A DNA stretch of 64,000 bases, from contig NC_064039.1 in NCBI RefSeq assembly GCF_932526225.1, positions 5,283,001 to 5,347,000 on the forward strand, in the 5' to 3' direction. How positions within the stretch are numbered: position 1 is the first letter of the stretch; every line of letters starts with the position of its first letter. The position numbers and the translations under genes are program-made. The stretch comes from Nematostella vectensis (taxonomy: Eukaryota; Cnidaria; Anthozoa; Actiniaria; Edwardsiidae). This document shows positions 45,573-55,699 of the stretch, piece after piece. A model generated the notes under the pieces. It did not search any database and had not been told where the DNA came from. It worked only from the letters and a program-made list of their open reading frames with translations.

Positions 45573-45979
45573 GTCACAAACGAGCTAATCAGGCAAAACA
45601 TTGAAATAGTTACTGACTTCCGAAAAACAAATATTTACTGAGAAATCCTTTTGTTTGTTTTCTCAGACCCAGTGCCCCTCCCCTGACGGGATGATCATGG
45701 GTAACCACGATGACATCATCTGGTCGTCTGTCAAGAGCGGCGACATCAGCTGGAACTTTGAGAAATTCCTCATCGACCATCACGGGAAGCCTGTGCACCG
45801 ATTACCGAGCGTCAATTCAAAAGAGCAAATTTGGAAGGCTGATCGCAAACTGCCAATCAGAGATGGGAACAGTTCAGGAGGACTTTTCCTTGGACTTTTA
45901 GATAATCATTATCATCATAACTATCATCACATTCATGATCATCACATTCATCGTGATTGATTCATAATTAGGCCCAAGA
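45573..45979 (+). pseudogene. Inverted pseudo-copy of glutathione peroxidase exon 2 with flanking intron and 3' UTR
   Basis: It matches 43591-43177 in reverse orientation, including about 90 nt of intron, the TCTCAG acceptor, the whole of exon 2 (pseudo-exon 45667-45901) and the first part of the 3' UTR. It retains [33 protein letters not shown], then suffers a 3-nt and an 8-nt loss, so the end is frameshifted. No copy of exon 1 or of the Sec codon is present. The intron remnant shows it arose by DNA duplication, not retroposition. Confidence 0.92.
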
Positions 45980-46649
45980 ATGATTAGTACTTTGTAATTC
46001 TTTTCTGGAATAACCAAAATGTCACAAGGACATGAAGAAGGTTGTGCCAGGCTAACGGACCGCACAGTATACCGTGATTGGGGCATTCTTAGTTATTATA
46101 ATAGTTATTATATTAGTCATTATTTAACTGACAGGCAAAGTGTTGATCTGATTGGTCAGTAGTAAACTTGTAGAATGCAATTTTGACGTTCCGACGCTAA
46201 TGGAATGTTTTCAGAAGTCAGAAGTTTCTTTCGATTTGATGAGAAGAATCGACGGAGAAGGTAAAATAGAATTTTTAATGGCAGTCATAACAACATTCTA
46301 AGGAACTGAGATGTTGTCATCCACGCCATAAACTGGGAGTCATATCCCTTGTCTTTCCAAATCTTTAGAAAATATCATTTTTCGTATTAATAGCGTTTTC
46401 TCTTTGGCCCTGCTGCAAACCTAAATTTATCGTTTTACTTTGTGTTTCTGTAATGCGCAAGTCCTTGAATGTTCTATAATAATATAGCATCCGACCATAG
46501 TCAATACGTGATCTTAATGTCTTCCATCCCTTTAGTCGTCACTGGTTTCTCTTCTACAAATGTTTCTTCACGGCATAGTACAACTGATGAATTATCAGTT
46601 TATCGTAGTTTCCAAGAAAAGGTTGGCGCCTCGACGTTTCCTCGGGGGG
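45980..46649. other. Intergenic DNA, nothing recognised
   Basis: AT-rich; no domain, splice pair or terminal repeat seen. Confidence 0.45.
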
Positions 46650-47248
46650 TGTACTGTCGCAATTTGTAATAATCTTCGCAATTTGAAAATAGCGCGCGCT
46701 TATAGCTGGAATCGCCCATTAGATTGTCTATAGCTTATATTCTAGATACTTAGTTGATTGTAATGATAGTATTGATATGTTATGGAGCTTTCTTCATTGC
46801 CTTTAAAAATGGTTTCGTTAATTCGTTCATACTCTTTACTCGTTGCACCAGGGTTATGTCCATAAGATTGGTTATGACCTTACGAACATTAGTGAACATT
46901 GGATGCAATAAAAAAAAAAAAAATTATTTGTAAGATTTTAAAAATCTTACAAATAAAGGGCCTGGTTTGCGTTGAATGAACCAAGCGTGGGGAAAAAATG
47001 ATTAAGGATTCCTCAACATTCCCATGACGTCACCCTTGTCATTTAAGATTGATTTGGGGAAATGTCGTTTTACTTGCTGGGTTGTTTTTTAATTATATCT
47101 TTTTAATAACACCTGATTATTACAAATCGCGACGGAGGTGTGTTACAAATTGCGACAGCTTTCTTTATTACAAATTGCGACAACTTTATTACAAATTGCG
47201 GCAACTTTATTACAAATTGCGACAGGTATTGCAAATTGCGACAGTACA
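46650..47248. mobile_element. ~600-bp MITE with 22-bp TIRs
   Basis: Left end TGTACTGTCGCAATTTGTAA and right end complementary over 21 of 22 bases. The TA next to CTGTCGC could be a TA target duplication (inner element 46654-47244). The right part holds five tandem TTACAAATTGCGACA units (47125-47245), subterminal repeats of the same TIR sequence. No transposase. Confidence 0.75.
46924..46957. repeat. Near-perfect hairpin inside the 46650-47248 MITE
   Basis: TTATTTGTAAGATTTT and AAAATCTTACAAATAA face each other with almost no loop, preceded by an A13 tract. Confidence 0.8.
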
Positions 47249-47407
47249 TGGGGCGTTTTCTCGTCCCCCTCCCTGTTCGTGTTGTTGGGGCACAACGGCG
47301 ATTGGTGGAGACTCACCAAAAGCGGATGGATCACCGACGCAATGCAGGACACCGCTGACACAAGTAGCACATCTTTATATTCAAACAAACAAACAAACTG
47401 TCAATAA

Positions 47408-48474
47408 ACTTTAAAAAGACTAATTTCATGATAATTAAATCAGCCCAAAAGAAATTAAATACGGAAATAAAAATAGTACTCCCGAATGGTGATGAAACTG
47501 TTACCCTGAAAAAAAAAGACCATGTCAAATACTTAGGCGTTATTCTAGATGACAAAATAAATTGGAAGTACCATATTTCATTTATCTCCTCCAAAATATC
47601 AAGAAATACAGGTATATTTTATAAACTTAGTCACTATCTATCCCCATCCCAACTTAGACAGATCTACTACAACCTCATATTTCCCTACCTTTCATATGCT
47701 ATAATAGCATGGGGAAGCGCCTATAAATCAAATACAAAAATACTTCAAACTAAACAAAATCATATTGCCAGGGTAATTTTCTTCTCAACTTTATTTGGTG
47801 AAAATACAGAAAGTGCTTTACCACTCTTAAACCTTTTAGATATCCTAACAGTAAATCACATTTTTGAACTCCAAACGTTAAAATTTATACATGGCTGGCA
47901 CAAGCAACATCTTCCCCCTATCTTTGACAACTCTTTCAAATATGCTAAGGACATTCACTCTTATAATACCCGTTATGTAGCAAATGACAATCTATACAAA
48001 GCTCGTTTTAGGACAAATACTGGTAAACAAACACTTTCTGTTATGGCGACTAATCTCTGGGGAAAACTGCCCCCTGATCTAAAACAACTTAATAAAAATA
48101 TTTTGTAAAAAGGCCGAAAGTTATCTATTATTAAAACAAAATGGAACTCTTGACATAAAATTCTAACCCTCCCCATGTGTGCTTCTTGCTATGTGTTTTG
48201 TGTGCTTTTTAGCCTGTTTATATTTTTTGTATGTGTGTTCTAAGGCTACATTTTTCAATTCACTACAAGTTCTGGCTAGGGACCCAACTCGAAAACCATT
48301 TTGGTTCATTTAGGCCCTAGGCATTTCCTTACAATTATACTACTATATTTCTTCCTGGACTGACTCAAAAATTAAACATGGAAAATTGAAATGAGATATA
48401 GTCTCGAATACAAATAATGTATAAATTTAGAATTATGGAAATGCGAATAAAGTATTGATTGATTGATTGATTAT
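47408..48474 (+). pseudogene. LINE 3' end, RT C-terminal fragment with ATTG tail
   Basis: 5'-truncated. The open part (47428-48108) encodes a C-terminal non-LTR RT region: VKYLGVILDDKINWKYHI, SPSQLRQIYYNLIFPYLSYA, AWGSAYKSN, LLNLLDILTVNHIFELQ and a YNTRYVANDNLY end. The frame slips near 48105. The 3' UTR ends in AATAAAG and a TTGATTGATTGATTGATT microsatellite, typical of this LINE class. No intact endonuclease or full RT, hence dead. Confidence 0.85.
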
Positions 48475-48518
48475 TCCAGCCAGTACGAAAGAGGAAGTAA
48501 ATAGACCGTTTTCACGAT

Positions 48519-48720
48519 GTTGCGCGCGCATCTAAAATGCCACATACTGGCGGGCCACCGCTGATCTAAAATTGCGTAAAAAGTGAAGTTTAGAGACGAA
48601 GCTAGAAAATGCTGCCAGAGTGCTTTTTTCGCAGAGGTTTGGAGTCAAATACCTCTTCGTCCGCATTTTAGATCAGCTATGGCCCGCCAGTCTGTGGCAT
48701 TTTGGATGCGCGCGCAAAGC
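48519..48720. mobile_element. Foldback MITE with ~60-bp arms
   Basis: Left arm GCGCGCGCATCTAAAATGCC, then CACATACTGGCGGGCC and GCTGATCTAAAATTGCG. The right arm is its complement in reverse order (CGCATTTTAGATCAGC, GGCCCGCCAGT, GGCATTTTGGATGCGCGCGC). Confidence 0.8.
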
Positions 48721-49540
48721 GCGATTTATATTTCGGTCTCAGGTATTCGGATTATCAGGATAAGATGAAATGCTTCGCGCATCTCTTCTGTACACTCTCG
48801 CATAGACGTAAATCGGAGATACAAGACTGGGGAGCCAAAATTTACTAGCGTAACCCGTGAAGGATCAAAAGCGATATCAAGTACCTTCCTGCGATCAGCC
48901 TGCAATATGGAACAATGCCGGCGTAGAAAGCCGAGCATATCCGGTTGGCTTGGCTGCCACAAGTCCCGTGTATAGGCTTCGTGAGAGGGTGTTAATGATA
49001 GTAACGCTGAGATTCTTTTGGGAAGAAACATTGGCCAGGGCGTGATAACCTAGTAATGAACCTATCAATGTTAGCCGGTGGGGGGAGGGGGGGCGGCAAG
49101 AAGAGGGGGTTTGAAGAGTTAAACTGGCCCGTAGGTAAGGATTTAGACGTTCATGTTTATCCCGTGAGAGAGGTTGTTTTGAACTCATCCTTTCCCGGGG
49201 TAGGCATCTATCGATCTAGTGCCCACTCATGTGACCCACGGACTGGCATGTTTTCGTGTGGTGCACACCGCGGATGCTTGTTTGCTTCTTAACTTTATTT
49301 GTTATTCTCTGATGTGAGAATGTTTGCAGACTTTGAGGTTTCAGTGTTTTACACTATTCAGCCCATCCATTAGAAATCGCATGTTTTATATAGTTCATGC
49401 AGTCTCTTTATTTCTCCTGCTTTACGCCCTTGGCTAAGGAAATTCAAACACAATAATTATATACGACCTTGCCGGGGGTAAGGATATTTCTCAAGATTAA
49501 GCTCGAAAATTTGGCCCAAGGGTAAGGAATTTGACTGAAA
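48721..49540. other. Intergenic DNA, nothing recognised
   Basis: Several short ORFs without recognisable domains, and a G-rich patch at 49079-49110. Confidence 0.4.
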
Positions 49541-50050
49541 AAATAGCAAAAATGTCAAATCTGGGGCATTCTTTACAATCTAAAACAATATAACATCCAG
49601 GAGCAGTGGGGTTCAAGTCTCAGTCAGGATCACGTTAGATTATAGCCTGCGTAGCCATAGCCTACTTGTAGGCTTTGATAGTTTTTCCGAAGAACCCCCT
49701 CTGCCCCTCCCCCTTCCCCGCGCATTTTTTCTCCCCATCCCCCTGCGGAGCGCGTTATCCAAGATGGCGGCCATGGTATGCGAACTTCGTGTTTTCGGGG
49801 TTTTCGTGCCGAAAAAACTACCAAAGCCTAAAAGTAGGCTAGCGTAACCAGCGTTTCTTGGCATTAAGAAAGTCTCACCCAGTAGAAGCCAAACTGAGAT
49901 AAATAAAATTTGATTTATATTACCGAATTTCCTATGTGGTTTGTTTTTAAGCTGTGAGGAAGGGTGGAAGAGGCGTTAAATAGAGGGGGGAGGCGTTTAT
50001 TAGAGAGGGGCTTTCATTACAAACTTGTAAGATTGAGATGGGGGGGGGTT
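49540..50050. repeat. Interspersed repeat, second copy of the 8440-9110 family
   Basis: Shares ordered blocks with 8440-9110 (see there) and ends in GAGGCGTTTATTAGAGAGGGG. A hairpin MITE occupies 49658-49841. Confidence 0.6.
49658..49841. mobile_element. Hairpin MITE with internal AAGATGGCGGCC (copy 1)
   Basis: Ends TAGCCTACTTGTAGGCTTTG and the complementary CAAAGCCTAAAAGTAGGCTA. The interior contains AAGATGGCGGCCATGG (49761 on) and CGTGTTTTCGGGGTTTTCGT, both shared with 55592-55698. Confidence 0.8.
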
Positions 50051-50519
50051 CATTGAATAGGAAGCTTTATAGTTTTATTACCTTACCAAACTTCTATTTT
50101 TTGCAAGACTATTCGATTTATTGGCGATATTGAGTTCCCTTTCCCTTTCGTCTTTCGTCCAAAAATGGAGTGTGTGATTGAGGACATAAGGACATGCTCG
50201 CAAGGTTATTCAAATCATTAGCTTCATTAGCTTTTGCTTATTCAGCACTACGCTCTTCTTACTGTCTTATGACTGCTAGATTTTTATTATTGCACTTTGT
50301 TTTACAGGATTCCGCTCTATTACGCTTGTTGTGTGCTAAGCATGGCTGGTTTTTGACAGGAAGAGAATACCGCCCATACCTCCACTTCCGAGAGAAGCGA
50401 ATGTCTTTTGTTTTCTCAGAATCGAAACTTTCAATATCCAAAGTATTACAACATGGTTTTCCTTTCGGTGATATAACAGAAACCGCTAAGCCGAGTTTAC
50501 TTAATAACTTGTCTTGACG

Positions 50520-50755
50520 AATGCGTTCTAAAATGGAAGAATCAAATTGTGTTCATAATAACAACCTTAAATATAATTGGTATTGATCATTTGTGTAATT
50601 TTGTTCCTAATAATTAATTAGGTATTATATTCTTATATATAATGAAATCTAAGAACATCGTTAAGAATATTTTCAGGCTTAAAATGCTCCAAAAATAAGA
50701 ACGGTCATGCTTCAACGGAAAATTAGAGGTCCTTATAAATATAAAAAGGGGTAAT
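50520..50755. repeat. Interspersed repeat, copy 2 (matches 27950-28180)
   Basis: Ordered matches with the copy in the last NAT10 intron over about 230 bp, same orientation. No family recognised. Confidence 0.7.
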
Positions 50756-50759
50756 GTAC

Positions 50760-52494
50760 TTCAGGTGTTGGCTATTGAGTGGCGGTGTTCGGTTCAATAG
50801 TAGGATCGGAAGTTAACCAGTACCACCTAAGTCTGTTGTGCGTAATAGTTTTTCGAATATAAATTCAATTTGTCTTCGTCGATGGTCAGTTGACTGTGAC
50901 CCGCTCAGACAAACATTTTGCGTTTGAGAAAACTAGTTAAGCTTCTCCGAGGTGAAAGAAAGGTCGTAAAAAATAATAATCGTTTTGTCGCTTAAAATAA
51001 TAAATATACTATTCATTAATTAATTTTGGGACTTGGAACAGATCTTTTCTCATTTCCACCGCGAAACGAGAGATATAGGGTATGGACTTTTCAGACACAC
51101 ATAGTGATTTTATTGTTTCTATTGACCCATTGCTTAACAAATCTGTTTAATCCATAATAAAAGCATCTATAATAGTTTTTTATATACCTTATTACACTTT
51201 TATTTCGCGAATTCGCAAATTCGTGAGTACACAAGAAGCCTTTGGGGCAATATTGGCCGTTTAATAAGATTTATGGAAGCACCTTGTCTATTTAATCATT
51301 TAATGTACAAATAGTACGGTAAAAGGTTGAGTTGGACTTGTATTTATAGATTTTTATGAAACTAAATTTAGCCCACGCATCTTTTTGTTACAAATTGTTT
51401 CAGTTTTGATGATTATAGCACATTTTAATTTCACTTGTTTTGCTTGATTTTATTATCCCAAAATCGCGAAAATAAAGTGATCTGGTTTTTACGAAAACAG
51501 GAAAAACCGCGAAAATAAAGTGTCGCGAAATATCGCCATCTCAAAATATTGACGTCGAAATATTGACGTCGCGAAAATTAAGTGTAAATAAGGTTACTAT
51601 ATAAGACTGCTGTCAGGGTAAAAACAAAATACTTGGCGCACATATGCTCCCGTATCTCTTAAGTCCACCTATATTCTTCTATGATAATTAAAAAAAATTT
51701 TCTAATCACTTTTACTATAGTTGATGTACACTACAAAATGAAATATGTACTCTAAAAATACTACAAAAAAATCATAATGTTCCTCTTGATCTCTAAAGAG
51801 AATCACTTTTTACAATAAAAAGTCCGCATTGCGGACCACAAGAGGAAGTTGGGAAGCTTTACATTGTAAATACTTTTCGCTCGACCACAGGCGGAGCACA
51901 CGACGGCGCATTTTGGCTAAATCTCGGGAAAAGCTCAACAGGAAAAAAATGATACAACAATGAACACTTTCACAAGACACGAATTCCGTTGAGCCAACAC
52001 CATATGGCATGCTCTGACGACAGAAGTCTAGAAGTGAATCAACAAAAATACCATTCAAGCGATATTCTAAACTAATTCCTGCGTTTTGAGCCCGCTTTGA
52101 GTTTTGCCAAGTCCGTCTGTTTATACATTACAATAACTGCCAGATAAAATTCCGGCTAGTTTGTCTCAGAATACATATTCATCTACACTATTACAAATCT
52201 TTGGAAATTCCTAAATTTTGAAACTGTAAAATATTAAGCCTTTAAAGGGAAGCGCGTAGGGTACCAGATCCTGCTGAAACACCACGCTTTTGCTACAAAC
52301 TATCTACATGTCCACACTACAAACGAGGACATCTCTGTAACAGCACTTGTCTTGTACCGTTGTTGCCACTGTAGATCTCGGGCTTTGGTTTACCGCGGGC
52401 TTCCTGTGTGTAAATGAAACCGCAATCCTCGAGGAACACAAATTCACTCACGCCGTCACCAAATGCTAGAATAACGTTAGACGCAAAGCTCTCC
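50760..52494. other. ETS gene 3' flank and intergenic DNA
   Basis: The part next to 52494 is probably 3' UTR of the ETS gene. Repeated GTCGCGAAA/GACGTCGCGAAAATTAAGTG words occur at 51520-51590. Short ORFs here (51810-52058, 52317-52520) show no domain. Confidence 0.4.
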
Positions 52495-55196
52495 TCAAAC
52501 GTTGGAGAAGCGATATACAAGTTTGCTGCGTGGTTTTGTTAAAATTCCCTTGGCGATGTATGTGCGCAGAGAGCGCGCAAAGTTCTCGTACTTCATGAAA
52601 GGCTTATTTCGCCTCTCTCCCCACTCACGTGCAACCTTGGTCGAGTTGATGAACTTGAAGATCCCCTTCTCCTCGTCGACCCACTCGATCAGATGGGAGT
52701 ACCGCTCCGGTTTACTTAGGAGTTCAATAAGAAACTGACACAGGCGCGGTCGACCAGACTTAAACGTCGCCTTACTTTTCTTGCTCTCTTTTTTCGGAAA
52801 CGGACCCTCGGGGACACAGCGCGGATGCAGAGACGACGCTGCAGTGCGACCGAACCAGATTTTCTCGTTGCGTTCGACAGTCTCGTCTCTGGGCTTGACT
52901 TCGGTTATTTCTGTGTCGCTGTTGTTCTCGGAAAGGCAGGGATCGCTCGACAACTCGGATAAGTCGGTTGTATTGTCCATGTTGACGAAAGGGTCCTCGT
53001 CCTCAAATCCCCCGCACCAGCTAGGCTCAGCCTCCAAGTGAATATTGCTAATACTGGGATTCCGGTGGAGCTCCATGAAGTAGTCACGTGACTCTGGGGC
53101 AAATGAAGTTGCCTGCACTATGTGCTGTGTTTGCTGGATGAGCAATTGGTCTCCGTGGTCCGTTGGCTCATGCTTGACCGGGTACCACTGTAGTTCCCCG
53201 AAACTCTCTGCATCCGGGATACGTCGAGAGATGAATGGGTCTGACGTGAGCCCACGGTCTTGGTCTAGCATGAGGCTAGTGGTTAGCCAGACTGGTAGGT
53301 AGCTTGCCGCGTGTGATGGGAGGGGGGTGGTGTAGTGACACTCTAATGTCATCGTTCCTGATGGTTCTTCCTTGACTTTCGTAAGGTTGGTGTCGCTGCC
53401 GTATAGCTTGGCTACAAAAAGAGAACAAAACATGGACTGTCTTAAAAAAAACATTTGTTTAAATGGAATTTATCGTTGAGTGGTTTAGCTAAAAAAACAC
53501 CGCCTATGTAATAACAGATAAATAAACGCATGAAATTAGATTCTTTGCATCTCATCCTATTTTACCTAAATCTTCTTTTTGAATTAAATCTAACTTAGAA
53601 ATCCGTTGAACAATCCTGGTGATTATGCAGAATTTTTAAGACTTATAAAAATCGGAACTTCATCCTTAATCAGACCTGTCTATTAAAACTGTTGAAGACC
53701 GTTTAACTAACTGACGTCATCAAAGGCAATACTTGACAGGTGCATAGTAAAACCATTGCTCAGTGTTTAAACACAATTCATAGTATGCTTAAAAATTGTA
53801 TTATATCCAGGTTACATGAAAAAGTGAGAAAAATATTAGAGGAAAAATACCTTCTTCTAAGTGTCCTTTCATTAGAAAAGACGACGAGTCTTGCTCTGAA
53901 AAAAAGGGAAAATAATAATATGGCTGGTTAGATTCAAGTTTGATATGACTCAATTTTCAAATTGAGAGAGCGAACAACACTAATCTAAATGCGGCAACCA
54001 CTTAAGGCAGCATGCGTCAGAGAAGATGAAAATACAGTGTCATCGAAAACAAAACAATTCTAATAAACGCAAATTAAACGGAAAACTCAGCGCCTATTTT
54101 GTGGTTAAACAAGTGTTTCTGCTTGAAATTCAAAAAATGGCATTCTGTTATTGAGACAAACTAGCACCAGGCTTTTATAAAAAAGTGAACCGCTAACGAC
54201 ATAACGTCATAAAAACCGATTTATTTTGCGTAAACCATTTAGTTTGAAAGGCGGGTTTTAATTGTGAAAAGTGAGACAGTTTACTACGAAATGTCCAAGC
54301 AGCAAGAAGCTCACACAGTATCAAAAGCTATAAACAGCACATTGTGAACAGTCCACTCAAGCATAAACATGATTTTATCATAAACTTTTAAAGCACTTTG
54401 CCAACAGATGGTTTTATTGACGCCTAGATGTTGACCATAAGAAAACTAGGCATAGTGATCTCAAAGCTTTAGTTTATCACAGTGACATTTCCAAGTGTAC
54501 TGAACAAGTATGTTCTGTTTTTATACGTAAAACATTTTGATAGTTAATCATTAACAATCTGGTATCGTGGTACAACGTCTTGAATAGTAAGGAATTGAAA
54601 TATAATAACATGTGAATTAAAGAACAGTTTTTGACTCACCGGGAACAATCTGCGCGTTTGAGTTGTACATCTCTGGTTCTGCTAATTCTGGAATGACTGC
54701 AAACAACAAACGCAAAGCAAGTAATGATCAAACACACGTACGACGCACCTTCTGACTTCAAACTCACTAGCGAAATAAACACTCTATTGCTCCGTGGTGC
54801 AGTGCCTCAATCTCATTGGTCCATTAGCGTTGATTGGCGTGGAGTCTATAAGCGCTCTAATCAGAGAACTAATTTACCCAATAGCAGAATTGGTGTCGGG
54901 ATGGAAATGACTTTCACTTAACTGTGCTTTTACTGAACACAAACAAAACACAAATCGCAATGCAAATTGTGCGGTGTGTTTGTTTGTAAGCATATGGGTC
55001 CTTCTTCATACGGCTCGGATTCAAACGACGCTTAATGACTATGACGTCATGAGGTGCATGAAGTGAGCTGTATCACTACCATGCGCGCCCAAGACGCCCC
55101 CCGCCCCGTGGATGACGACAAACTAGATTACCTTCAATTAAATCGTTGAATGCTGTCTCGAAGGGGCTTTCTGGTCCCGATGCTGCTCTCACCATA
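52495..55196 (-). CDS. ETS-domain transcription factor (ESE/SPDEF-like), 4 coding exons
   Basis: Nuclear DNA-binding regulator. Minus-strand exons 55196-55133 (from the ATG; the exon starts at 55204 after an acceptor, so an upstream 5' UTR exon exists), 54696-54640, 53895-53851 and 53411-52495; all GT-AG, phases agree, sum 1083 nt, 360 residues. The ETS winged helix occupies about 275-357 at the very C-terminus: LCQFLIELL, WVDEEKGIFKFINSTKVAREWG, KPFMKYENFARSLRTY, then KLVYRF. The two recognition-helix Arg (RSLR) are kept. The canonical YYY after it is TYI, so the domain is divergent. C-terminal placement and FKF..S..VAREWG suit the ESE/SPDEF side of the family. VKEEP (K69) and VKHEP (K135) match the SUMO consensus. 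No pointed (SAM) domain is visible. Confidence 0.88.
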
Positions 55197-55591
55197 ACGT
55201 AATTCTGAAAAATCATACATGTTACCATTCTGAACTTTTAGATAACAAATTGAGCCCAACAAATTACACTTGGTAGTTTGACAAGAGAAGCATTATGTAA
55301 AGTGTGCAACATTACCCACGGGCTTAGGAATGAAAAGCGAATGCCGAATATTTTTCAGCCTCGTGAGGTCGTGGGAACCAAGAAGCTGCTGGCTATGTGA
55401 GTAGCATGCTTAGACTGGTATCTCTCGCTATGCTAAATATGACTGTTTGTGTTTCGTGGAACCCGCGTGTCGAGCCTTGGCTTCCGGTCGTTCTCCGAAC
55501 TGAACATGACGTCATCTTTGGTCCGTGTCACGAGTTTTGCGTGACGAGGGTTGCGAAATTGTAAAAACGCAAAAGAAATATATATACAGCT

Positions 55592-55698
55592 TAGCCTACC
55601 TGTAGGCTTTGATAGTTTTTCCATGGCGGCCGGGTTATGCGAACTCCGTATTTTCGGGGTTTTCGTGCCGGAAAACTATCAAAGCCTACAGGTAGGCT
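55592..55698. mobile_element. Hairpin MITE with internal ATGGCGGCC (copy 2)
   Basis: Ends TAGCCTACCTGTAGGCTTTG and CAAAGCCTACAGGTAGGCT with long complementary arms (GATAGTTTTTCC / GGAAAACTATC). The centre keeps ATGGCGGCC and TTTTCGGGGTTTTCGTGCC from copy 1. Lies upstream of the first coding exon of the ETS gene. Confidence 0.85.
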
Positions 55699-55699
55699 T

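Noticed and set aside
47138-47407. Overlapping ORFs with repeated LLQIAT or YYKLRQ
   Set aside because: They read the tandem TTACAAATTGCGACA units of a MITE.
50770-50830. GATCGGAAGTTAACCAGT resembling part of 5S rRNA
   Set aside because: Only a short stretch is similar; the rest of 5S rRNA and its internal promoter are missing.
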